Position numbers and translations under genes: made by a program | Notes under the pieces: model-generated | What the model was told of the DNA's origin: nothing | What the model saw: only the letters and a program-made list of their open reading frames with translations | The model's database searches: none | Shown here: in pieces, positions 17,801 to 26,216 of the stretch | Position numbering within the stretch: the first letter of the stretch is position 1 | Layout: every line of letters begins with the position of its first letter | Assembly: GCF_017254845.1 (NCBI RefSeq) | Contig: NZ_JAFKCU010000008.1 | Location: 1 to 64,000 of the forward strand | DNA length: 64,000 nt | From: Algoriphagus pacificus | GTDB lineage: Bacteria; Bacteroidota; Bacteroidia; Cytophagales; Cyclobacteriaceae | Direction: 5' to 3'

Positions 17801-18580
17801 TTAATTGATATAGCCTTTCATAACACCTCGTTCTGATGAACGGATGAAATTTAGAATTTCATCTCTTTCTTTGGTGGCAGGGAGGTTGATTTCGATTTCT
17901 TCCAGAGCCCGGCTATTGTTCATGCTGTTCAAGAAAAGATATCTATAAACTTCCTGAATATGCGCAATTGATTCGCTGGAAAAACCTCTTCTTCTCAATC
18001 CCAAAGAGTTTACACCTGCATAGGAAAGAGGCTCTCTAGCTGCTTTGGTAAATGGAGGAACATCTTTTCTTACCAATGAACCACCTGAAACCATGGAATG
18101 CATTCCGATTTTTACAAATTGGTGGATAGCACTTGATCCTCCTACTATTGCCCAATCATCTATAGAAACGTGTCCCGCAATCTGTACGGAGTTTGCAATG
18201 ATAACATGACTTCCAATCACACAATCGTGCGCAACATGGACATAAGCCATCAAAAGACAATCACTACCAATCACTGTGGTTTGCTTGTCAACTGTACCTC
18301 TACTAATTGTGACACATTCACGAATAGTAGTGTTATCACCAATTATAACAGTTGATTCTTCACCTTGAAATTTCAAATCCTGCGGAATTCCAGCAACTAC
18401 AGCTCCAGGGAAAATTTTGCAGTTCTTGCCAATTCTTGCTCCAGGAAATATGGTGACATTCGGTCCTACCCAAGTATTATCGCCAATAACAACATTCTCA
18501 TGGATCATTGTGAAAGGATCCACTCGTACATTTTCACCCAATTGTGCACTTGGGTCTACATGGGACATAGGGCTTATCAT
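17801..18580 (-). CDS. lpxA: UDP-N-acetylglucosamine O-acyltransferase (LpxA)
   Basis: First enzyme of lipid A synthesis; it transfers a 3-hydroxyacyl chain from ACP to UDP-GlcNAc in the cytosol. The 259 residues show left-handed beta-helix hexapeptide repeats from about 10 to 180, the catalytic AHDC motif with H118 (equivalent to Escherichia coli H125), and a helical C-terminal domain beginning LRRRGFS. The ATG overlaps the lpxC-fabZ stop by four bases, so translation is probably coupled. Confidence 0.95.
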   Translation of the reverse strand: MISPMSHVDPSAQLGENVRVDPFTMIHENVVIGDNTWVGPNVTIFPGARIGKNCKIFPGAVVAGIPQDLKFQGEESTVIIGDNTTIRECVTISRGTVDKQTTVIGSDCLLMAYVHVAHDCVIGSHVIIANSVQIAGHVSIDDWAIVGGSSAIHQFVKIGMHSMVSGGSLVRKDVPPFTKAAREPLSYAGVNSLGLRRRGFSSESIAHIQEVYRYLFLNSMNNSRALEEIEINLPATKERDEILNFIRSSERGVMKGYIN

Positions 18581-19971
18581 GATTCTTTTCTGGTTATGCT
18601 GGCTGTCATAACTGCTTCACAGACTAATGTGTTTCCGACATAAGCCTCTCCTCGCATTTTAGCAATGCCTCTCCTGATAGGAGCCAAAAGTTCACATTTA
18701 AAAATTAGAGTGTCTCCAGGTAATACCATTTTACGGAATTTACAACTTTCTATTCCTAGGAAGTAAGTCCAGTAATTTTCAGGATCATCTACAGTGCTCA
18801 ATACTAGAATACCACCTGTTTGAGCCATAGCTTCTACTTGCATTACACCAGGCATCACAGGATTTCCAGGGAAATGGCCCATGAAGAAAGGCTCGTTTAT
18901 GGTTACATTCTTTACACCAGCTACAACAGTCTCATCCAAATAAATGATCTTATCCAACAACTGGAATGGATATCTATGAGGTAAAATATTGCTGATTTGG
19001 TTGATGTCCATCACTGGAGGCAGTTTTGGGTCATAATGCGGGATGTGAGAAGACCCCGATTTCTCCATTGCTCTTTTTAGCTTTTTGGCAAAAGCCACAT
19101 TCGCAGCATGTCCTGGTCTAGCCGCCAAAATCTGAGCTTTAAGCGGCCTGCCCACCAATGCCAAATCTCCTACAACGTCCAAAAGTTTATGTCTTGCCGG
19201 TTCATTTCGATAGCGAAGGTCTACATTGTTTAAAATGCCTTCCTTCTTGACCTCGACCTTTTGTTTGTTAAACATTTTGGCCAAGTGAACCAATTCTTTT
19301 TCTTCCACCACTCTGTCTACTACGACAATGGCATTATTTAAATCCCCGCCTTTGATCAGGTTGGAATTGTAAAGCATTTCTAATTCATGCAAAAAGCAGA
19401 AAGTTCTACAAGAAGCAATTTCAGGAATGAATTGACTGATGTCTGTAATCGAAGCATGCTGACTTCCTAAAACTGGAGAATTGTAATCCACCATGACAGT
19501 TACTCTATAATTGTCAGTTGGTAAGGCTACCATTTCCACTTCTCGGGAAGAATCTTTGTATTGGATACTTTCTTCTACTTCAAAAAATCTTCTCAATGCG
19601 TTTTGTTCTTCCAATCCAGCATCTTGCAAAACGTCTATAAATTGAATGGAAGAACCATCCATAATTGGAGGCTCAGGTCCATCAAGCTGAATCAAAACAT
19701 TGTCAATTTCCATACCGACCAAAGCAGCCAAAACATGCTCCACGGTATACACACGCGCTCCATTTTGCTCTAAAGTAGTTCCTCTTGAAACATCGACTAC
19801 TAAATCACAATCTGCATCGACAGTAGGACGACCTTCCAGATCAACTCTTTGGAACTTGATTCCATGGTTTGGTGGGGCAGGAAGGAATGTCATGTTGGAG
19901 ATTACTCCAGTGTGCAAACCTACTCCAGATAGCTCCACCTGCTTTTTGATGGTATGTTGTTTTACCTTCAT
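18577..19971 (-). CDS. lpxC-fabZ: Bifunctional LpxC deacetylase / FabZ dehydratase
   Basis: A 464-residue fusion typical of Bacteroidota. The LpxC half (about 1-310) is the zinc deacetylase committing UDP-acyl-GlcNAc to lipid A; visible zinc ligands are H79 (VEHVLAAL), H261 and D265 (RHKLLD). The FabZ half (about 320-464) dehydrates 3-hydroxyacyl-ACP; catalytic H366 ([11 protein letters not shown]) and E380 are present. Linking the two balances lipid A and phospholipid synthesis. It lies 39 bases downstream of lpxD and overlaps lpxA. Confidence 0.96.
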   Translation of the reverse strand: MKVKQHTIKKQVELSGVGLHTGVISNMTFLPAPPNHGIKFQRVDLEGRPTVDADCDLVVDVSRGTTLEQNGARVYTVEHVLAALVGMEIDNVLIQLDGPEPPIMDGSSIQFIDVLQDAGLEEQNALRRFFEVEESIQYKDSSREVEMVALPTDNYRVTVMVDYNSPVLGSQHASITDISQFIPEIASCRTFCFLHELEMLYNSNLIKGGDLNNAIVVVDRVVEEKELVHLAKMFNKQKVEVKKEGILNNVDLRYRNEPARHKLLDVVGDLALVGRPLKAQILAARPGHAANVAFAKKLKRAMEKSGSSHIPHYDPKLPPVMDINQISNILPHRYPFQLLDKIIYLDETVVAGVKNVTINEPFFMGHFPGNPVMPGVMQVEAMAQTGGILVLSTVDDPENYWTYFLGIESCKFRKMVLPGDTLIFKCELLAPIRRGIAKMRGEAYVGNTLVCEAVMTASITRKES

Positions 19972-20010
19972 CTGATATTTTAAACTTTCAGGATGATTAA
20001 GGGTGCGAAT

Positions 20011-21033
20011 TTACGGCTTTTTTTCTAGTTCTCTTAAACGGTTTTCGATGAGTTCCAGATTTTTGAAAATTGAATAGGATTTAAGGAAGCCTTTCATTTC
20101 CATGCCTATGTACCCAAAAAGTGTTTCTCCTTCTTTCTTAATCGATTTAGAAACACCGGTTTTGGCTCCAATTGTCGTTCTATCAGCGATTTTGATATGG
20201 CCGCTGATTCCAACCTGACCTGCTATCACACAGTTTTTACCGATTTCTGTTGAACCAGAGATTCCAGTTTGAGAAGCAATGACGGTGTTTTCACCGATGA
20301 CTACATTATGAGCAATCTGAACCAGATTGTCAATTTTGACCCCTCTTTTAATTATCGTGGATCCCATCGTGGCGCAATCAATCGTGGTATTTGCACCTAT
20401 ACTAACATGATCTTCGATGATTACATTTCCAATTTGAGGAATTGGCTTATAGCTTCCATCAGGTTGAGGTGCAAATCCGAATCCATCAGAACCAATTACT
20501 GCACCTGGATGGATTTCACAATTACTTCCAATAACTGTATCAGAGCAGATTTTTGCTCCTGGATGGATAATTGAATTATCACCGATTTTTACTCTATCAC
20601 CAATAAATACTTGGGGATGAATTTTTACTCCAGATCCAATTTTACAATGCTTCCCTATATGTGAAAAAACACCTCTGAACCCATTTTCACCCATTTCTGA
20701 GCTTTCATCTATGTAAGAAGGCTCTTGAATTCCAACCAAACTCAATTTGGAGAATTGGCTGTAAGCTTCGAGCAAGGTGGTGAAGCCGGAGTATGCGTCT
20801 TTTACTCGGATTAAAGTAGTTTTTAATTCTTTTGCGGGGGCAAAATTTTCTGAAACGATTACAGCTGTTGCTTCCGTCTCATAAATGAAAGATTGATATT
20901 TTTCATTCGAGAGAAAGCTGATGCCTCCCTTTTTTCCTTCCTGAATCTTATCTAATCTGTAGACTTTTTGGGTTTCATCTCCTTCTACTTTTCCTTGAAG
21001 GATGGACGCCACTTGTCCTAAAGTAAATTCCAT
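20011..21033 (-). CDS. lpxD: UDP-3-O-(3-hydroxyacyl)glucosamine N-acyltransferase (LpxD)
   Basis: A 340-residue enzyme that adds the N-linked acyl chain in lipid A synthesis. It has an N-terminal uridine-binding domain (about 1-100), a long hexapeptide beta-helix (about 105-310) with the IAHNVVIG catalytic histidine segment, and a short C-terminal helix. It lies 16 bases downstream of the HD hydrolase gene in the same operon. Confidence 0.95.
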   Translation of the reverse strand: MEFTLGQVASILQGKVEGDETQKVYRLDKIQEGKKGGISFLSNEKYQSFIYETEATAVIVSENFAPAKELKTTLIRVKDAYSGFTTLLEAYSQFSKLSLVGIQEPSYIDESSEMGENGFRGVFSHIGKHCKIGSGVKIHPQVFIGDRVKIGDNSIIHPGAKICSDTVIGSNCEIHPGAVIGSDGFGFAPQPDGSYKPIPQIGNVIIEDHVSIGANTTIDCATMGSTIIKRGVKIDNLVQIAHNVVIGENTVIASQTGISGSTEIGKNCVIAGQVGISGHIKIADRTTIGAKTGVSKSIKKEGETLFGYIGMEMKGFLKSYSIFKNLELIENRLRELEKKP

Positions 21034-21049
21034 ATGTTGGTTGGACGAA

Positions 21050-22306
21050 TTAGAAATTTGAATTTAAGCTTTTGGCTTTACATATATAATGTTTCTCGAC
21101 GATTTTGCTCATGACCTTGATATTTGGAAGGTCAGCAGCCTGTGCAACGTCAATCACTTTTCCTTTCTTTGTCAAGATATTGATCCGGTCCTTAGCTAGG
21201 TATCCGTAATTGCTCACAGCACCATGCGAGAAGAAATACTCAAGATCTTCTTCCGAAATTTCCAGTTTTTTGATCGTTTTGAGCTTCATTTCTGCAATTT
21301 CCTCCTCACTAAACTGCTCATTTGTAAGCGTGATTTTGAAAAGGTCTCTTGTCAAAAACATATTGGAAATATTTCTCAAGACATAATCGGGATGCCGTTT
21401 CCAAAGTTTGACTGCTCCCCAAATATCCAAGTCATCCATTTCCAAAAACTGCTTTAGAATAGCCGGATTTTTTTGAAAATCCTCCATCGTATGGTTGTGA
21501 TTCAGAAAGAAATCAAATTCATCAGTTATCGTAAATTGTTGACCAGCCTGGCGAAGCATCTTGGCACGTTGTATCAAATTGATGAGCATTTTTTCTGCAC
21601 TGACTGTTGTCTTGTGCAAATAAACCTGCCAATACATAAGCCTTCTCGCGCTTAGAAAGTTTTCGATGGAATAAATTCCTTTTTCTTCAATGACAACCTG
21701 GTCATTTTTGACATCCATCATTTTGATTATCCTGTCTGCACCTATCGTGCCTTCGGAAACACCTGTGAAAAAACAATCCCGTTGCAAATAGTCCAGTCGA
21801 TCAATGTCAAGTTGACTAGAAACTAGCTGGTGAAAAAACTTTCGCTCGTAAGTATTCTTAAATATTCTTAAAACCAACTCTAATTTTCCATCCAATTCCT
21901 CATTCAAAAGCTCTATAATCAACATGGATAAGCGCTCATGCGGGACATTTTTGAGAAGGCTATATTCCAAAGCATGAGAAAATGGCCCATGCCCGATATC
22001 ATGCAACAGGATGGCTATCAGTGCTGCTTCGTATTCTTTGTTGCTTATTTCTGTTCCTTTTATGCGTAGATTATCGAGCGTAATGCTCATCAAATGCATT
22101 GCTCCGATGGCATGATGGAATCGAGTATGAAGTGCTCCCGGGTAGACAAAGTCAGTCAAACCCAGTTGTTTTATTCTGCGTAACCTCTGGAAATAAGGGT
22201 GATCTATGATTGTAAAAATCAACTCGCTCGGGATTGTGATAAATCCGTAAACCGGGTCGTTTAATATCTTTTGGCTTTTCAATGAGGCCTGATTTGATTG
22301 ACTCAA
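21050..22306 (-). CDS. HD-domain phosphohydrolase (dGTPase-like)
   Basis: A protein of up to 418 residues with the metal-binding HD signature: [14 protein letters not shown] (first histidines) and [13 protein letters not shown] (the HD pair). Such proteins are related to dNTP triphosphohydrolases and SAMHD1; the substrate is not known for this Bacteroidota group, which regularly precedes lpxD. No ATG precedes the conserved NDPVYGF segment. I list the TTG at 22306; a TTG at 22282 is equally possible. Confidence 0.85.
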   Translation of the reverse strand: MSQSNQASLKSQKILNDPVYGFITIPSELIFTIIDHPYFQRLRRIKQLGLTDFVYPGALHTRFHHAIGAMHLMSITLDNLRIKGTEISNKEYEAALIAILLHDIGHGPFSHALEYSLLKNVPHERLSMLIIELLNEELDGKLELVLRIFKNTYERKFFHQLVSSQLDIDRLDYLQRDCFFTGVSEGTIGADRIIKMMDVKNDQVVIEEKGIYSIENFLSARRLMYWQVYLHKTTVSAEKMLINLIQRAKMLRQAGQQFTITDEFDFFLNHNHTMEDFQKNPAILKQFLEMDDLDIWGAVKLWKRHPDYVLRNISNMFLTRDLFKITLTNEQFSEEEIAEMKLKTIKKLEISEEDLEYFFSHGAVSNYGYLAKDRINILTKKGKVIDVAQAADLPNIKVMSKIVEKHYICKAKSLNSNF

Positions 22307-22341
22307 AAGTAATTATAATTTTAAAAGAAACTGAACCTGAT

Positions 22342-23901
22342 ATGTCTCAAAAGTTCAATATACTCTGGGCAGATGATGAAATCGACTTGCTCAAACCCCA
22401 TATTTTATTTCTCGAACAGAAAGGATATGAGATCACTACCGTCAATTCGGGGGTCGATGCCATTGATGAAGTAGAGGCTCATAATTTTGATGTGATTTTT
22501 TTAGATGAAATGATGCCAGGTATGACTGGTTTGGAAACTTTGCAGCAAATCAAAATCATCAAACCTCAGATTCCCGTGGTGATGATTACCAAATCTGAGG
22601 AAGAGCACATCATGAATGATGCGATCGGTGGCAAAATCGCAGATTATCTAATCAAGCCATTAAATCCCAATCAGATCCTGCTTTCTGTCAAGAAACTTCT
22701 TCAAAACAGACAGCTGATAGATGAGAAAACCACGCTGAATTATCAACAGGAATTTATGAAGATCAGTATGGCTTTTGGTGATGCTCAAGACCATCAAGAC
22801 TGGTCTGATATCTACAAAAAGTTGATTTACTGGGAAATGCAAATTGATGCAACTGAAAACAAAAGCATGATTGAAGTGCTGGAAACCCAAAAAACAGAAG
22901 CTAATTCCTCTTTCGCCAGATTCGTCAAAGACAATTACATCGACTGGATGGAAGAAAAAAACAAGGATAAGCCCTTGCTTTCCCATCAAGTTCTAAAAAC
23001 CAAAGTCTTTCCAAAAATCCAGCCCGGAAAACCTTTGTTTTTGATAGTCATTGATAATCTCCGATTGGACCAATGGGAAGATATTGAGCCTTTATTGTCA
23101 GCATATTTTAACGTGGAGCAAAAGGAGACATACTATAGTATTCTTCCGACTACTACTGCTTTTGCAAGAAATGCTCTTTTCAGCGGCATGATGCCGATGG
23201 ACATGGCACGTTTTTATCCTAAATTCTGGGAGGATGAAGACTCCGACGAAGGGAAGAATAATTTTGAGGAGGATTGGTTAAAAATAAATCTGGAGAAAAA
23301 CAGACTTTCTATTAGATCCTCGTATCAAAAAATCCTACAGACACAGCAGGGAAAAACTGCGGTGGAGCAGTTTCATCAATTGATGCAAAATGATCTGAAT
23401 GTGCTGGTTTACAATTTTGTGGATATGATGTCTCATGCGAGAACAGACATGAAAATGATCCGGGAATTAGCACCTGATGAATCCGCCTACAGGTCTTTGA
23501 CTAAAAGTTGGTTTGAGCACTCCTCTCTTTTTGAGTTGTTTAAGAAAATCCATCATGCTGGAGCTGATGTCATCGTAACAACTGATCATGGAACTAAGCG
23601 TGTCAATAAACCTTATCGAATCATTGGTGATAAAAATGTTACTACCAACCTTCGCTACAAGCAGGGCAAGAACCTGAATTTTGAAGGAGGAAAGGTGTTT
23701 GAAATCAAAAGACCAGAAGACGCGAAACTGCCGAGATTGAATGTTTCCTCCAGTTATGTTTTTGCCGTGGAGGATTATTTCTTTGCCTATCCGAATAATT
23801 ACAATTATTATGTCAACTTCTACAAGGATACTTTTCAACATGGAGGTGTATCTTTGGAGGAAATGATCATTCCGATCATCCAGTTGTCACCAAAAAAGTA
23901 A
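22342..23901 (+). CDS. porX: PorX response regulator with PglZ phosphatase domain
   Basis: A 519-residue two-domain protein that regulates the type IX secretion system. The receiver domain (about 1-120) has acidic residues D11-D12 and phosphoacceptor D55 (VIFLDEMMPG). A three-helix linker leads to a PglZ alkaline phosphatase-like domain (about 200-519) with PTTTAFARN (nucleophile Thr region), TTDHG and FQHGGVSLEE metal-binding segments. In Porphyromonas and Flavobacterium, PorX works with PorY and a sigma factor and hydrolyses nucleotides. ATG 22342 gives the usual PorX N-terminus and length; the in-frame upstream ATG at 22282 would add 20 atypical residues. Confidence 0.94.
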   Translation: MSQKFNILWADDEIDLLKPHILFLEQKGYEITTVNSGVDAIDEVEAHNFDVIFLDEMMPGMTGLETLQQIKIIKPQIPVVMITKSEEEHIMNDAIGGKIADYLIKPLNPNQILLSVKKLLQNRQLIDEKTTLNYQQEFMKISMAFGDAQDHQDWSDIYKKLIYWEMQIDATENKSMIEVLETQKTEANSSFARFVKDNYIDWMEEKNKDKPLLSHQVLKTKVFPKIQPGKPLFLIVIDNLRLDQWEDIEPLLSAYFNVEQKETYYSILPTTTAFARNALFSGMMPMDMARFYPKFWEDEDSDEGKNNFEEDWLKINLEKNRLSIRSSYQKILQTQQGKTAVEQFHQLMQNDLNVLVYNFVDMMSHARTDMKMIRELAPDESAYRSLTKSWFEHSSLFELFKKIHHAGADVIVTTDHGTKRVNKPYRIIGDKNVTTNLRYKQGKNLNFEGGKVFEIKRPEDAKLPRLNVSSSYVFAVEDYFFAYPNNYNYYVNFYKDTFQHGGVSLEEMIIPIIQLSPKK

Positions 23902-23905
23902 TTCA

Positions 23906-24337
23906 TTGATTCAGTTTTCGTACGATAAAAGCGCTATTTCCACAGCAGCCAAAAAAGTCATAGATGTTGGAGGAGATGAAAAAATATGGGTTTTTCAAGG
24001 AGAGATGGGAGCAGGTAAAACCACTCTGATCAAGGCTCTAGCAGAAGAATTTAATATTTTGGATCAAATCAGCAGCCCGACCTTTGGGATCGTCAATGAA
24101 TATCAGAATGATTCCGGTGAGGAATTTTATCATTTTGACTTTTATAGGCTAGATGATGCCACCGAGGCATTGGATATTGGAATAGAAGAGTATTTTTATA
24201 GTAAAAATTATTGCTGGATAGAATGGGCAGAAAAAATCGCCCAGTTTATTCCGGACAATTATTTTCTGATTAAACTTGAAATTTTGTCTCCGACAGAAAG
24301 AAAACTCACCCTTCAACACATCCAAGATGCCAGCTGA
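23906..24337 (+). CDS. tsaE: tRNA threonylcarbamoyladenosine synthesis ATPase TsaE
   Basis: A 143-residue P-loop ATPase of the t6A37 tRNA modification complex. Walker A is GEMGAGKTT (32-40), followed by the conserved SSPTFGIVNEY, HFDFYRL and the C-terminal IEWAEKI. No ATG precedes the conserved part, so the TTG at 23906, four bases after the porX stop, is the likely start. It overlaps the ald gene by 11 bases. Confidence 0.93.
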   Translation: MIQFSYDKSAISTAAKKVIDVGGDEKIWVFQGEMGAGKTTLIKALAEEFNILDQISSPTFGIVNEYQNDSGEEFYHFDFYRLDDATEALDIGIEEYFYSKNYCWIEWAEKIAQFIPDNYFLIKLEILSPTERKLTLQHIQDAS

Positions 24338-25538
24338 ATTAAGTGAAATATCGGCAGTAGGTTTGATACCAAAAGAGTCCCCTGCGAAAGTCAGAAAGGA
24401 CTCTAAATCATTGACTATCGGGATTCCCAAAGAAATATCTTCCCAAGAAAAAAGGGTTGTTTTAACTCCGGAAGCAGTTGGGATTTTATCCAATAATGGG
24501 TTGAGTGTCATTTTGGAAACCGGAGCGGGTTTGCAGGCAAAATTCAGTGATCAGGATTATTCTGATGCTGGCGCCAAAGTTGTCTACTCTAAAAAAGAGG
24601 CATTGGCTGCAGAGATAGTTCTAAAAATCGATGCGCCTACTTTGGAGGAATTAGAAGACATGTCGCAGGGTAGTTGCCTGATTTCAGCAATCCAACTGGG
24701 AAGGCAAAGCAAGGAGTTTATTGAAGCATTAAATGCTAAAAAAATCACGGCAGTTGCTTTTGAATACTTGGAAGACAAAGTGGGAGGGATGCCAGTGGTC
24801 AGGGCTATGTCTGAAATTGCCGGAAGTACTGTGATGCAGATAGCTGCAGAATATTTGTCCAGTGTGAATGACGGCAAAGGATTGATCATGGGAGGTGTGA
24901 CAGGAGTGCCTCCAACGCAGGTAGTAATTGTGGGTGCAGGAACTGTAGCCGAATACGCAGCCAGAACGGCTCTTGGTCTAGGTGCCAATATCAAAGTTTT
25001 TGATAATCATATCTACAAACTGCGCAGAATCAAACAATTGCTGGGTCAGCAAATCTATACCTCGACTATTGATAATTTCAGTTTGAGTCAGGCCATGGCT
25101 GAAGCGGATGTTGTGATTGGTGCTTTGAGAGCTGAAAAGGGCCGAAATAAGATTGTGATTAGCGAAGAGATGGTAGCGAACATGATGCATGGAAGCATCA
25201 TCATTGATGTGGGGATTGATCAAGGCGGTTGCATTGAGACGGCCAGAATGACTACTCACGACGAGCCGGTTTATAAGATCCATGATATCATTCACTACTG
25301 TGTGCCAAATATTGCTTCTCGGGTGGCAAGAACAGCTTCCTATTCTCTCAGCAATATTTTTACCCCAATTATTCTTCAGACAGCAGATCTAGGTGGAGCT
25401 GAAGAAATGATTTTTAATTATAAATGGTTTTTGAGGGGGGTATATACTTACAGGGGAAGTCTTACAAATGCCTATTTGGGGAGAAAATTCGGGTTATCCC
25501 ACAAAGAGCTGCAGCTTCTATTAGCTGCGAGGTATTAG
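24327..25538 (+). CDS. ald: Alanine dehydrogenase
   Basis: A 403-residue NAD-dependent enzyme of the alanine dehydrogenase/transhydrogenase family, which interconverts L-alanine and pyruvate plus ammonium. The N-terminal substrate domain begins GIPKEISSQEKRVVLTP, and the Rossmann motif VIVGAGTVAEYAA starts near residue 200. The C-terminus is longer than the average Ald, as in other Bacteroidota versions. The start at 24327 overlaps tsaE; a longer frame begins at 24276, inside tsaE, and is not supported. Confidence 0.85.
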   Translation: MPAELSEISAVGLIPKESPAKVRKDSKSLTIGIPKEISSQEKRVVLTPEAVGILSNNGLSVILETGAGLQAKFSDQDYSDAGAKVVYSKKEALAAEIVLKIDAPTLEELEDMSQGSCLISAIQLGRQSKEFIEALNAKKITAVAFEYLEDKVGGMPVVRAMSEIAGSTVMQIAAEYLSSVNDGKGLIMGGVTGVPPTQVVIVGAGTVAEYAARTALGLGANIKVFDNHIYKLRRIKQLLGQQIYTSTIDNFSLSQAMAEADVVIGALRAEKGRNKIVISEEMVANMMHGSIIIDVGIDQGGCIETARMTTHDEPVYKIHDIIHYCVPNIASRVARTASYSLSNIFTPIILQTADLGGAEEMIFNYKWFLRGVYTYRGSLTNAYLGRKFGLSHKELQLLLAARY

Positions 25539-25539
25539 A

Positions 25540-26013
25540 CTAGGAAAGTAAGTTTTGACGAAGCAAAAACTCCAATTGCTCATTTGCTTTTAAAAGCGCT
25601 TCCGTCAATTTTTCGTTTTCTCTACGAAGAGTGAAAATTTCGTAGGCATTTTTGATTACCGTTCTGAGATAATCTTCTTCCCAAGGCTTGGTAAGGTAAT
25701 GGTAAACCTGTCCTTTGTTAATGGCATCAATTACAGCTTGGATATCAGTGTATCCTGTTAATAAAATCCGGATCGGATCTTTATAAATTGGAATAATAGA
25801 TTCTAAAAACTCAACCCCAGTTTCTTCTGGCATCCTTTGGTCAGTGATGATAATTTCTATCTCTTCCTCCTCCAAAATTTTACGGGCTTCAACCGCAGAA
25901 ATAGCTAAAAATATTTTATAATCCCTACGAAAAGTTGCTTTGAATGCCTGAAGATTATTTTCTTCATCATCTACATAAAGAATTTTTATTTTTTCCGTGG
26001 CTTTTTCTTCCAT
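25540..26013 (-). CDS. Single-domain response regulator with C-terminal coiled coil
   Basis: A 157-residue receiver protein with acidic residues D15-D16, phosphoacceptor D58 (IIITDQRMP) and LLTGY plus YHYLTKPW segments, followed by a short coiled coil (about 130-155) and no DNA-binding domain. Its receiver strongly resembles the one in the receiver-kinase at 31297-32382: both share the pattern DDE(E/D)NNL-x2-F-(K/R)AT and TDQRMP/ADQRMP. It is transcribed away from the E1/nitroreductase operon and ends two bases from the convergent ald stop. Confidence 0.9.
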   Translation of the reverse strand: MEEKATEKIKILYVDDEENNLQAFKATFRRDYKIFLAISAVEARKILEEEEIEIIITDQRMPEETGVEFLESIIPIYKDPIRILLTGYTDIQAVIDAINKGQVYHYLTKPWEEDYLRTVIKNAYEIFTLRRENEKLTEALLKANEQLEFLLRQNLLS

Positions 26014-26162
26014 GTTGCAAAAGTCTAAAAATTAGTTAGGATGCAAGCATTAAAAATAATTTTTTTTATTTACAAATAAGCAATAGGCAGATTTATAAAC
26101 CTCTATTTAATGAAATTTTTCAAAAAGTTTGACTCTAGAATTGAATTACAGCGATATTTAAT

Positions 26163-26191
26163 TTGAAGTTTAGTTGAAAAACCTAACTTTA
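26163..26191 (+). promoter_or_regulatory. Promoter of the E1/nitroreductase signalling operon
   Basis: TTG at 26163-26165, an 18-base spacer and TAACTTTA at 26184-26191 approach the Bacteroidota consensus TTG-N19-TAnnTTTG with one mismatch in the -7 element. It is followed by a leader of about 18 bases before the ATG at 26217. Confidence 0.45.
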
Positions 26192-26216
26192 CTCAGCTTT
26201 AATACACCCAACCTTC

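Noticed and set aside
22282-22341. Upstream ATG extension of porX
   Set aside because: Adds 20 residues unlike PorX N-termini and overlaps the HD hydrolase start; ATG 22342 gives the standard receiver start.
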